The notes under the pieces are model-generated. The model ran no database searches. It worked only from the letters and a program-made list of their open reading frames with translations, and was not told where the DNA came from. Below are positions 1-5,756 of a DNA stretch of 36,312 nucleotides, in pieces. The stretch comes from Eubacterium sp. UBA3279 (GTDB taxonomy: Bacteria > Bacillota > Clostridia > Lachnospirales > Lachnospiraceae). Positions within the stretch are counted from its first letter, which is position 1. Every line of letters begins with the position of its first letter. The position numbers and the translations under genes are program-made. The DNA lies in contig DETV01000109.1 of the NCBI GenBank assembly GCA_002361775.1, positions 1 to 36,312 of the forward strand. Reading direction: 5' to 3'.

Positions 1-128
1 AGGCAGATGCTGAATACAGACCAGTTCTTAAGAAAGCTGGATACCTGACTCGTGATCCAAGAATGAAAGAACGTAAGAAATACGGTCTCAAAGCAGCTCG
101 TAGAGCACCTCAGTTCTCTAAACGTTAA
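1..128 (+). CDS. rpsI: 30S ribosomal protein S9, C-terminal part
   Basis: Only the last 41 codons are in the window (frame begins at base 3, TAA at 126-128). The translation ends in the conserved S9 tail: a YRPVLKKAGYLTRDPR stretch followed by a lysine/arginine-rich segment ending in QFSKR, which in S9 reaches into the ribosomal P site near tRNA. In Firmicutes this gene normally follows rplM (L13), so the upstream partner is probably just outside the window. A terminator follows at once. The last codons and the terminator reappear in altered form twice downstream, which marks this gene end as an insertion hot spot. Identification is secure. Confidence 0.97.
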   Translation, partial: ADAEYRPVLKKAGYLTRDPRMKERKKYGLKAARRAPQFSKR

Positions 129-198
129 TCATACGTTTTCGGAACGTACAATTTTAAAAAGATTTACAAACCTCTCAGGGAATGCTCCTTGGGAGGTT
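120..198 (+). repeat. rpsI-end/terminator repeat, copy A (candidate attachment site)
   Basis: Bases 120-179, from the last rpsI codons through the first terminator arm, match 1606-1665 at 59 of 60 positions. This is the copy attached to the intact gene. With copies B (1524-1689) and C (3957-4145) it brackets two cargo modules, as expected when elements insert site-specifically at a gene 3' end and restore the end each time. A small inverted repeat, ACGTT-ttcgg-AACGT, lies inside the conserved core at about 133-147. The attachment role is inferred; no integrase gene is visible in the window. Confidence 0.6.
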
Positions 199-206
199 AT
201 ATTTTT
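168..206 (+). terminator. rpsI operon terminator
   Basis: An AAACCTCTCAGG arm pairs with a CTTGGGAGGTT arm, with wobble or mismatched positions, around a short loop. It is followed by an AT/T-rich tract at 199-206. It lies about 40 bases past the rpsI stop. The same stem, with a different loop and a better T tract, recurs at 1654-1689. Confidence 0.8.
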
Positions 207-224
207 ATAAATTATAGAATTATA

Positions 225-253
225 TTGATTTTTTAGGTGAAATTGCATATACT
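225..253 (+). promoter_or_regulatory. Promoter of the ToxI-like antitoxin RNA
   Basis: The -35 box TTGATT (225-230) and the -10 box TATACT (248-253) are separated by exactly 17 bp. Transcription would begin near 260, just before the first tandem repeat at 277. A partial copy of the repeat start (AGGTGA at 235-240) lies within the spacer. Confidence 0.7.
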
Positions 254-276
254 TATTATAGACAAAGAATTGTCTT

Positions 277-388
277 AGGTGAGTTTCTACCATAAAGTGG
301 AAACCTAAAAAAGCAGGTGAGTCTCCACCATAAAGAGAGAACCTAAAAAAGCGGTGAGTCTCCACCATAAAGAGAGGACCTGAAAAAG
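277..388 (+). ncRNA. toxI: ToxI-like type III antitoxin RNA, three tandem repeats
   Basis: Three head-to-tail units lie at 277-314, 315-352 and 353-388. Each starts AGGTGAGT or GGTGAGT, has a central CCATAAAG, and ends in ACCT followed by an A-rich stretch; units 2 and 3 are nearly identical. Type III toxin-antitoxin loci encode exactly this: an RNA of tandem repeats of about 35-39 nt, each folding into a pseudoknot that binds one toxin, with cleavage in the A-rich linker. From memory, the Pectobacterium ToxI unit also begins AGGTGATTTGCTACC, so the resemblance is close. A 17-bp-spaced promoter lies upstream, and a terminator and a ToxN-family gene lie downstream, in canonical order. Unlike CRISPR there are no spacers. 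Confidence 0.88.
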
Positions 389-414
389 AGGCGAGTAATG
401 TCGTCTCTTTTTTT
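387..414 (+). terminator. Terminator between ToxI repeats and toxN
   Basis: AGAGGCGA (387-394) pairs with TCGTCTCT (401-408), with one G-U pair and a six-base loop. Seven or more T residues follow. In type III systems this terminator sets the antitoxin-to-toxin ratio by letting only some transcripts reach the toxin gene. Confidence 0.85.
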
Positions 415-429
415 GACAGATGAGGAAAA

Positions 430-921
430 ATGAAATTTTATAATATCAAAGATGAATACATCAATTATTTGAAATAATATGATGCAAAAGTTGCAGATAA
501 TAAAAAGGGAAAGCGACCGTATGTAGGCGTGGTGCTTGAGATTGATGGGATAAAATATTATACTCCATTTACATCGCCCAAAGAAAAGCATCGTAAAATG
601 AAGAACACAAAAGATTTTAGGAAAATTAATCAGGGAATATATGGTGCAATCAACTTTAATAATATGATACCGGTTGTGGAATCGGCATTACTTCTTATTG
701 ATATTGATGCAATGGAAGATTCAAAATATCAGCGTTTGCTTCAAAATCAATATAAGTGTATTAAAGCTGATCGGGAACAAATTCAGTTGACAGCAAAAAG
801 ATTAAGAGATACTCTTTTTAAGAAAGATGAAGAATTGAATGGCAATGATAAGAGAATAAAGGAAAGATGTTGTGATTTGCCATTGCTGGAGGAGGTTGTG
901 AAACATTATGACAACAATTAG
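430..921 (+). pseudogene. toxN: ToxN/AbiQ-family type III toxin endoribonuclease, broken by an early stop
   Basis: The frame starts ATG at 430 (TGAGG ribosome site at 421-425) and reads MKFYNIKDEYINYLK, then TAA at 475-477, then continues open to TAG at 919-921. Ignoring the stop it would be 163 residues, close to the usual 165-175. ToxN hallmarks are present: the MKFYxI start, GVVLEIDGIKYYTPFTSPK with the Thr-Ser-x-Lys active-site motif at about residues 48-51, an INxxxMIPV strand, and a C-terminal PLLEE helix. ToxN enzymes cut cellular and phage RNA when freed from ToxI, causing growth arrest or abortive infection. The TAA sits where ToxN proteins usually have Glu or Lys, so one base change would explain it. 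The only internal start seen (GTG at 529) omits the first strands. Loss of function is likely unless the stop is a sequencing error or is read through. Confidence 0.88.
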
Positions 922-1501
922 TAAAAAAGAAGTACATAAATTTTTAGATAAACACCCGGATATACCTTTCTCGGCAGCTAAATTTGAATATAGTTTATAT
1001 CTTGAGTCTGAAGCAGTTGAATATGCCAATGCGATTTCAGAAAAAATGCTTGGTGAATCTGAAGAGGATTTGCATTCGAAAAGAATGATTGAACAAGCAG
1101 AAACAACGGAACAACTGTTGAAATTGATGCGAAAGCCTTTATCGGGAGGGAACCGAAGTAGATTAAGAGGAAAATTATTGGAATACGAAACAGTGCTGAT
1201 GCCATGTATAAAAGAAAAAACTATGAAAAACGGGCAGGATATCTTTATAGAAAATACTCTTTATTTTTTCTTGCACTGTGAAGAAAACTGTTGCAATTGG
1301 CTTATGAAAGAATACTCCAATATCCGGAATGAATATTTAAGATCTATGTTGTGTTTGGTAATTGGATTTCGAGGAGATGTAGAAATGATTCCTTTTTTGA
1401 TGAAAGAAACAGAACGTCTGGAAAGAATGTATCCCCAAGAAACATATGCACAAGGTCCGATACTTGCTATTCAGGAACTTGCTGTCAGATTTCTTAATTG
1501 A
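908..1501 (+). CDS. Helical hypothetical protein overlapping toxN
   Basis: This 197-residue protein starts at ATG 908, 14 bases inside the toxN 3' end, with GGAGGAGG at about 889-896 as ribosome site. The overlap suggests translational linkage to toxN. I do not recognise the family. The sequence is mostly amphipathic helix; the second half (about residues 85-195) has leucine-rich helical pairs separated by short turns, resembling HEAT-type repeats. Cysteines cluster around residues 124-129. There is no signal peptide or membrane segment. As cargo of the same module as ToxIN it could be a defence accessory, or simply an unrelated passenger; the sequence does not decide. It is intact, unlike its neighbour. 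Confidence 0.7.
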   Translation: MTTISKKEVHKFLDKHPDIPFSAAKFEYSLYLESEAVEYANAISEKMLGESEEDLHSKRMIEQAETTEQLLKLMRKPLSGGNRSRLRGKLLEYETVLMPCIKEKTMKNGQDIFIENTLYFFLHCEENCCNWLMKEYSNIRNEYLRSMLCLVIGFRGDVEMIPFLMKETERLERMYPQETYAQGPILAIQELAVRFLN

Positions 1502-1523
1502 AGTCTAGGAGGCGTGGTAAGGA

Positions 1524-1689
1524 GTAATGAGAAGTCCTGCGTTTATAACGTGTTTGCAACACCACATTCTAAGAATCCAATAAAAATAAGCTTTCCAAGT
1601 TACCCAAACGTTAATCATACGTTTTCGGAACGTACAATTTCAAAAAGATTTACAAACCTCTCAGGATTTTGGTCTTGGGAGGTTTTTTG
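1524..1689 (+). repeat. rpsI-end/terminator repeat, copy B
   Basis: The right part (1606-1689) repeats the rpsI stop region and terminator, with 59 of 60 bases equal to 120-179, and ends in its own hairpin with a T tract (1654-1689). The left part (1524-1615) matches 3957-4048 at about 80 of 92 positions, aligned by eye, so the two modules share the same right end. Short ORFs crossing it are not supported as genes. Confidence 0.7.
1654..1689 (+). terminator. Terminator of repeat copy B
   Basis: AAACCTCTCAGG pairs imperfectly with TCTTGGGAGGTT, followed by TTTTTT. It is the same stem as the rpsI terminator with a changed loop. It would end transcripts of the helical ORF at 908-1501. Confidence 0.75.
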
Positions 1690-2037
1690 TATGTATTTTA
1701 AACAAAGATAATGGTATAATCTATATAGGTCTAGCTTGTTATTTATTATTGCAACAGATTTTTGCAAATTCTATCACCGATAAGCACCATACGTATCGTC
1801 TGGAGATGAACGGTATAAATATGCGTGAAACAGAATGATGTAATTTAACGGTACTTTGTACCGTTAAAAATGGAATAGCCGTTCCGCAGTAGCGGAACTG
1901 GCATTCCGTTTAAGCGTAATTTGCAGATTTTCTTGGGCGCAGGAAAATCATTAAATGAACAATATGAATTTGTGTCCTCATTGCTGACACGAATTAGTTG
2001 GACGAATCATTTATAATAAGTGATTGGAGGGAAAGAT
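1690..2037. other. Non-coding stretch with three hairpins
   Basis: No convincing gene lies here. A reading frame is open for about 50 codons up to a TGA near 1838 but has no start signal or recognisable product. Three inverted repeats stand close together. At 1845-1867 there is a perfect 10-bp stem with a 3-base loop (TTAACGGTAC/GTACCGTTAA). At 1872-1907 GTTCCGC/GCGGAAC is extended by outer arms with two single-base bulges. At 1967-1995 AATTTGTGTC pairs with GACACGAATT. None has a clear T tract. They could be operators, element ends or structured RNA. Confidence 0.5.
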
Positions 2038-2778
2038 ATGGGCACTCAAACAAAAGGCTTTTGCAAATATTGTGGAAAAGAATATACAAGAAGTGGAATG
2101 CTTCGTCATTTGGAAGCGTGTAAAGAACGAAAAAGTAAATTAGCAATGGAAACAGGTAAGAGAAAATGTAAATATTTTCAAATTGTCATTTCTGGTAAAT
2201 ATGCGAAAGCGTATTGGTTAATTGTCGAAACAAGTGAGAATACTACATTAAAAGAACTAGATCGGTTTATCCGTGATATTTGGGTGGAATGCTGTGGACA
2301 TCTCAGCGCTTTTACGATTCATGGGACGCAATATGAGAGTTGCCCGGTTACAGACGGATTTTGGGGAAAGCCATTAAAAAATATGAATTTCCGATTAAAA
2401 GATGTTGTGGATGTTGGAGATTCTATTTCTTACGAATATGATTTTGGTTCAACAACGGAATTGATGCTGAGCATACATAGCCGTCGTGAAGGAGAAAAAA
2501 AGAATAACGAAATTATAATTTTATCACGAAATAATCCACCGAAAATTCTTTGCAGCAATTGTGAACAAAATGAGGCAAAGTGGGTTGATCCTGAAGGATA
2601 TTATGAAGATCTGCCTTTTTGGTGTGATAAATGTTTAGATGAAGAAAATAGGGATGAAGAGGAAGAAGGTTACGAGCTGCAATTTTTATTACCGATTTGT
2701 AATTCACCTAGAATGGGTATATGCGGATATGAAGGAAGTGATAGTTGTCCGGAGCGGTTTGAGCCGGATAAACGGTAA
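2038..2778 (+). CDS. pRiA4b ORF-3-like protein with zinc knuckles
   Basis: This protein is 246 residues from ATG 2038, chosen because GGAGGG at about 2024-2029 has proper spacing; a GTG at 2020 is the alternative. The core, about residues 45-165, has the pRiA4b ORF-3 pattern: a strand with YWLIVE, TTLKELDRFIRDI, HLSAFTIHGTQYE, and VGDSISYEYDFGSTTEL. This fold is common on plasmids and islands and its biochemical role is poorly defined. It is flanked by two putative zinc sites: an N-terminal CxxC-x(12)-H-x(3)-C (residues 10-29, CKYCGKEYTRSGMLRHLEAC) and a C-terminal pair CSNC/CDKC. The gene lies 23 bases upstream of the HipA-like kinase and is probably co-transcribed. A nucleic-acid-binding or regulatory role is only inference. 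Confidence 0.75.
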   Translation: MGTQTKGFCKYCGKEYTRSGMLRHLEACKERKSKLAMETGKRKCKYFQIVISGKYAKAYWLIVETSENTTLKELDRFIRDIWVECCGHLSAFTIHGTQYESCPVTDGFWGKPLKNMNFRLKDVVDVGDSISYEYDFGSTTELMLSIHSRREGEKKNNEIIILSRNNPPKILCSNCEQNEAKWVDPEGYYEDLPFWCDKCLDEENRDEEEEGYELQFLLPICNSPRMGICGYEGSDSCPERFEPDKR

Positions 2779-2801
2779 ATGAGCAGAAATGAGGTGGTAT
2801 C

Positions 2802-3629
2802 ATGAGAGATATTATTTGCGAATTACAAGATATGAGACATCTGGATTGGGCGGCAAGAAAAATGTCACCGGGAACTCCTGGGTGTTTCCTGAAAGCATAT
2901 GAAGAAGTGAATGGTAAAAGGTTATACTATAAGCTCTCTAATTATGATAGTTATCGTGGTGTCTTTGGTCATGAATGTGTAAATGAATTGATTGTGAGTC
3001 GTGTAATGAATGTTTTGGGGATTCCACATGTGATGTACCAATTGATACATGCACAGATTATTCTAGATGGTAAGGAAGAGGAAACATGGATTTCTGTCTC
3101 TGAAAATTTTCGCAAAAACAATGAAGAAAAACTGGCATATGATTTATATTATGACTTGCAAAAAGAAGAAAATGAATCTCCGCTAGAGTTTGCAATTAGG
3201 AATGGTTGGGAATTATATATGTACCAGATGTTCTGTATCGATTATTTGATTGCTAATAGAGACCGTCATGGAAGCAATTTGGAAGTGTTGCGAAATGATG
3301 AAGAAGACAGTGTGAGAATAGTTCCTTTGTTTGATCAGGGCGTATCGTTGTTGTTTTCAACATATGGTGATGAAAAACTACTTGAAAATGTAGATGTGAT
3401 GAGAGATTTTCCGGTTAATAACTACATTGGAGCAAAATCTTTGGAGTATAATTTATCATTGATACCAAGAGGATATAATCTGCAGATTCATACGTTGAAA
3501 AAAGAAGATAGGGATTACATTTTCAAAGATATAAATAATATTTTGTCAGAGAAGCATATAAACAAAATTTGGGAGATGATTTGGAAAAGGTGGTGTTATT
3601 TTGAAAAAGTATGCAATCAAGAGAAATAA
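2802..3629 (+). CDS. HipA-like Ser/Thr kinase, possible toxin
   Basis: This 275-residue protein starts ATG 2802 after GAGGTGG. It resembles the kinase part of HipA/HipT/CtkA proteins. A glycine-rich SPGTPG loop lies at residues 22-27, a nucleotide-contacting lysine is in LYYKLS (K44), and an acidic helix contains HECVNELIVSRV. The catalytic segment DYLIANRDRHGSN (147-159) has D154, H156 and N159, and the metal-binding FDQG is at 177-180. HipA-type kinases phosphorylate aminoacyl-tRNA synthetases or related targets and arrest growth; classical HipA is about 440 residues with an N-terminal subdomain that is absent here. A small protein overlaps its 3' end and may supply the missing part. No HipB-like helix-turn-helix gene is adjacent. 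All expected kinase residues are present, so activity is plausible. Confidence 0.8.
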   Translation: MRDIICELQDMRHLDWAARKMSPGTPGCFLKAYEEVNGKRLYYKLSNYDSYRGVFGHECVNELIVSRVMNVLGIPHVMYQLIHAQIILDGKEEETWISVSENFRKNNEEKLAYDLYYDLQKEENESPLEFAIRNGWELYMYQMFCIDYLIANRDRHGSNLEVLRNDEEDSVRIVPLFDQGVSLLFSTYGDEKLLENVDVMRDFPVNNYIGAKSLEYNLSLIPRGYNLQIHTLKKEDRDYIFKDINNILSEKHINKIWEMIWKRWCYFEKVCNQEK

Positions 3630-3936
3630 CAGAAATAAAATTGTCGGAATTTTAAAGTATGATGAGAGAACCAAGGAATATACAATCGATATTCCGGAAG
3701 ATGTTTCATATAAGGATGCCCCATTTATGATGTCGTTATTTTTAAAAAAAGGTATTCGCTCCATGAATTCTGAGTGGAGTATGCGTTGGGTGCAAAGCAG
3801 AATTATTCCGAGTAGTAGACAGAACATTGGAGAAATACTTCGTGTGAATGGAATGCGTTCATATGACGAACACAAATTGCTGCTAAAAAATGAGGGAAGA
3901 AGTTGTCAGGATGAATTCTATATTGAACAGATGTAG
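3601..3936 (+). CDS. Small partner protein of the HipA-like kinase
   Basis: This 111-residue protein begins at a TTG (3601) inside the kinase gene, overlapping by 29 bases, with AGGTGG at about 3587-3592 as ribosome site. Residues 12-80 read as short strands followed by helices: VGILKYDERTKEYTIDIPED, a PFMMSLFLKKG segment, and WVQSRIIPSSRQNIGEILRVNG. This loosely matches the N-terminal subdomain 1 of HipA (a G-x-L strand, then a P-x-S/x-L-x-L and a LLP-xxx-R-like helix). In HipBST systems that subdomain is a separate protein, HipS, encoded before the kinase; here the order is reversed. The antitoxin or HipS-like role is inferred from position and weak pattern. Confidence 0.65.
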   Translation: MKKYAIKRNNRNKIVGILKYDERTKEYTIDIPEDVSYKDAPFMMSLFLKKGIRSMNSEWSMRWVQSRIIPSSRQNIGEILRVNGMRSYDEHKLLLKNEGRSCQDEFYIEQM

Positions 3937-3956
3937 TCGGTGAGGTGTTCTGAGAA

Positions 3957-4145
3957 GTAATGAGAAGCCCTGCGTTTGTAACATGTATGCAACACCACAT
4001 TTCAAGAACCCAGTAAAATCAAGCGTTCCTAGTTACCTAAACGTTAATTTCAGTTACGCAAGAGATAATCTTTCTGTTGCAGAACAGACAATTTCAAACA
4101 GTATTTTACAGCTCCTCAGAATTTCGGTTTTGGGGAGTTTTTTTG
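3957..4145 (+). repeat. rpsI-end/terminator repeat, copy C (most diverged)
   Basis: Bases 3957-4048 match 1524-1615 at about 80 of 92 positions and end in the same AAACGTTAAT that closes rpsI. After that the sequence diverges, but it still contains CAATTTCAAA and ends in an equivalent hairpin with a T tract (4111-4145). It is the outer boundary of module 2. Confidence 0.65.
4111..4145 (+). terminator. Terminator of repeat copy C
   Basis: GCTCCTCAGAA pairs imperfectly with TTTTGGGGAGT, followed by a long T run (4138-4144). It is positionally and structurally equivalent to the rpsI terminator. Confidence 0.75.
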
Positions 4146-4369
4146 TTTTGTCGAAAATAATTTCCTATGAGATAACGCGCTTGCTTTGCAAGGTTCGAGT
4201 TTTTTTTTAACAGATGTATGGTATGATTTTTCTGGGAATACAGGTTTGTGTCAATGTTGTTGATATAAATTGGTAGACGTTTATTTTCTTTTTTCAAATC
4301 TTAAGTTCTGTTTTCCGTTTGTCGGAGAAAAATAATTTCCTAAAATTTTTTTGAAAATTTGTTGGTGTG
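4146..4369. other. AT-rich non-coding stretch before the array
   Basis: I see no gene here. It is AT-rich with several A/T runs and a weak small hairpin, CTTGC-ttt-GCAAG, near 4180-4192. A possible degenerate first array unit (TCGGAGAAAAAT) starts near 4322, 48 bases before the first clear unit. Confidence 0.4.
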
Positions 4370-4740
4370 TAGGTGGAAAATTTATTGTGAGAGATTTATA
4401 TCCTATAATATTGTGTCCATAATAGGTGTAAAAGGGATACAAGAGTATTTTGGCCTATAAAATAGAGTCCAAGATAGGCTGTATTTTTTTAGGGTAATAT
4501 TGCAGCTTATATTTTGAGTAGTAAATGTAGGTGTAAAGATTAGCGGTACAGAATTTTAGGTTATTTGTAAAGGGAAAAAGTAAGTGGAAAAAGTAGAGAA
4601 GGATTTTACAGCCGATAGAGAGAGGGAAAATGTAGGTGTACAGGAGGTGGCAAAGAAAATTGCACTTATTTCAGGACAGTTCGTATAGGTGTGTTTGTTA
4701 TTCGGATGGTAGAAAGTGAATAGATAATGAGCAGAAAAAG
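4370..4740. repeat. Degenerate tandem array, period about 52.5 bp
   Basis: An anchor close to TAGGTGTA or TAGGTGGAAA starts at 4370, 4423, 4475 (TAGGCTGTA), 4528, 4581 (TAAGTGGAAA), 4633 and 4686. A last weak match forms the ribosome site near 4739. Steps are 53, 52, 53, 53, 52, 53 and 53. A second conserved part sits mid-unit: CCTATAATATTGTGTCCA at 4402 and CCTATAAAATAGAGTCCA at 4454, with weaker counterparts in later units. In units 1 and 2 this part pairs with the next anchor to make CCTAT/ATAGG hairpins. The period is five helical turns, so anchors face one side of the DNA. The array runs up to the nuclease gene at 4755. It was aligned by eye. Function is unknown; an operator or iteron array, or a transcribed repeat RNA, are both possible. 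Confidence 0.6.
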
Positions 4741-4754
4741 GAGGGTATGTTTTT

Positions 4755-5564
4755 ATGGGAGAAATGAAAGTTGCATTGTTAAAAGAAGAAAAGAAGTTGG
4801 AAAGGATTCTTGATATTGTGCAAGAGAGAATGGATAAAGCGCCAGAGGGATATCTTAGGATATCCACATCAAAAAATGAGATCAGTTATTATCAGTTTCA
4901 AAAATCAGATAAAGGAAATGGACGGTATATTTCCAGAAAAAATAAGGAATTTATTCAACGACTGGCGCAGAAACAGTATGATGAAAAGGTATGGAAGTAT
5001 GCAAAGCAGAGGCTTTATCAAATAAAAATTCTTGTAAAGCAATATGAAAAGCAAGAACTGGAGGATATATTTTATAAAGAGCATCCGGTGCGGCAAGGAA
5101 TGATTGTGCCGATTGAACCAATATGGGAACAGAGAGTAGAGGAGTGGATGCAGGAAAAGTATCAGGGGAAGGGATTTAAAGAGACGGATGCGTTAATCTA
5201 TACAGAAAGAGGAGAACGGGTTCGTTCAAAATCTGAAAAGATTTTGGCAGATTTTCTGAGGCATCATAATATTCCGTATAAATATGAGCATCCTCTGTAT
5301 TTGAAAGGAATGGGAGTTATTTATCCGGATTTTACAATTCTGGCGAAAAAGACAGGAGAAGAAGTTTATTGGGAGCATTTGGGAAGGATGGATGATCCGG
5401 GGTATGCGAAAGCGGCAATTAAAAAAATACAATTTTATGAAAGAAATAATATTTTTGTGGGAGAAAAATTAATTCTTACATATGAGACAGAACAAATGAT
5501 TCTTCAAACAAAAACAATAGAGCAGCTGGTGGAAAAGTATGTGTTGGATGGTAAGAAGGTATAG
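4755..5564 (+). CDS. PD-(D/E)XK nuclease-like protein
   Basis: This 269-residue protein starts ATG 4755 with AGGAGGG about ten bases upstream. The N-terminal half (1-110) is charged helix, probably coiled coil. The C-terminal half carries what looks like a PD-(D/E)XK core: RSKSE with E161 on a helix, GVIYPDF with D192, and VYWEHLGRMDD with E207, then a helix and IFVGEKLILTYE. This E...PD...E order is typical of restriction-endonuclease-like folds, though here the last motif is ExH-like rather than ExK. No signal peptide or membrane segment is seen. The gene is alone behind the 52.5-bp array. A hairpin GAAGGTAT/ATACCTTC (5555-5581) overlaps its stop codon, and a weak T-tailed hairpin lies at about 5608-5645. 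Function as a nuclease is inferred from motifs only. Confidence 0.7.
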   Translation: MGEMKVALLKEEKKLERILDIVQERMDKAPEGYLRISTSKNEISYYQFQKSDKGNGRYISRKNKEFIQRLAQKQYDEKVWKYAKQRLYQIKILVKQYEKQELEDIFYKEHPVRQGMIVPIEPIWEQRVEEWMQEKYQGKGFKETDALIYTERGERVRSKSEKILADFLRHHNIPYKYEHPLYLKGMGVIYPDFTILAKKTGEEVYWEHLGRMDDPGYAKAAIKKIQFYERNNIFVGEKLILTYETEQMILQTKTIEQLVEKYVLDGKKV

Positions 5565-5756
5565 AAGTATAGGATACCTTCAGTTAATAGTTTGGATCAT
5601 CACCATAAGTTTTCCGGTATTTTCTTGTTCTTCGGGAAATTTTTAGAATAAATAATGCTTAAAGAGATGTTGTATCTGATATTGGAATGCTCAGTTTGTA
5701 TGAAACGTATTGTACAGGAAAAGAACCTTGCGGTTTTTATACTTTAAGGCGCTCAA

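Noticed and set aside
277..388. CRISPR-like direct repeats
   Set aside because: The units abut with no unique spacers, and a promoter, a terminator and a ToxN-family gene surround them, so a type III antitoxin RNA explains them better.
129..591. Minus-strand reading frames with repeated FSLYGGDSP-type peptides
   Set aside because: They are mirror translations of the ToxI repeats, overlap each other and toxN, and lack ribosome sites.
1514..1711. Short plus-strand frame, and its counterpart at 3983-4210, with similar peptides
   Set aside because: Both simply read through the rpsI-end repeat and its terminator; the similarity is at DNA level and no start signal is present.
4402..4495. A second type III antitoxin RNA
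   Set aside because: Two hairpin-forming units and a T-rich end are suggestive, but no ToxN-like gene follows and the pattern extends as a longer 52.5-bp array.
4370..4740. CRISPR array
   Set aside because: The period is constant but conserved parts are only about 8 and 18 bases and drift strongly; no cas gene is nearby.
4556..4867. Minus-strand 103-residue frame
   Set aside because: It overlaps the start of the nuclease-like gene, is low complexity, and has no ribosome site.
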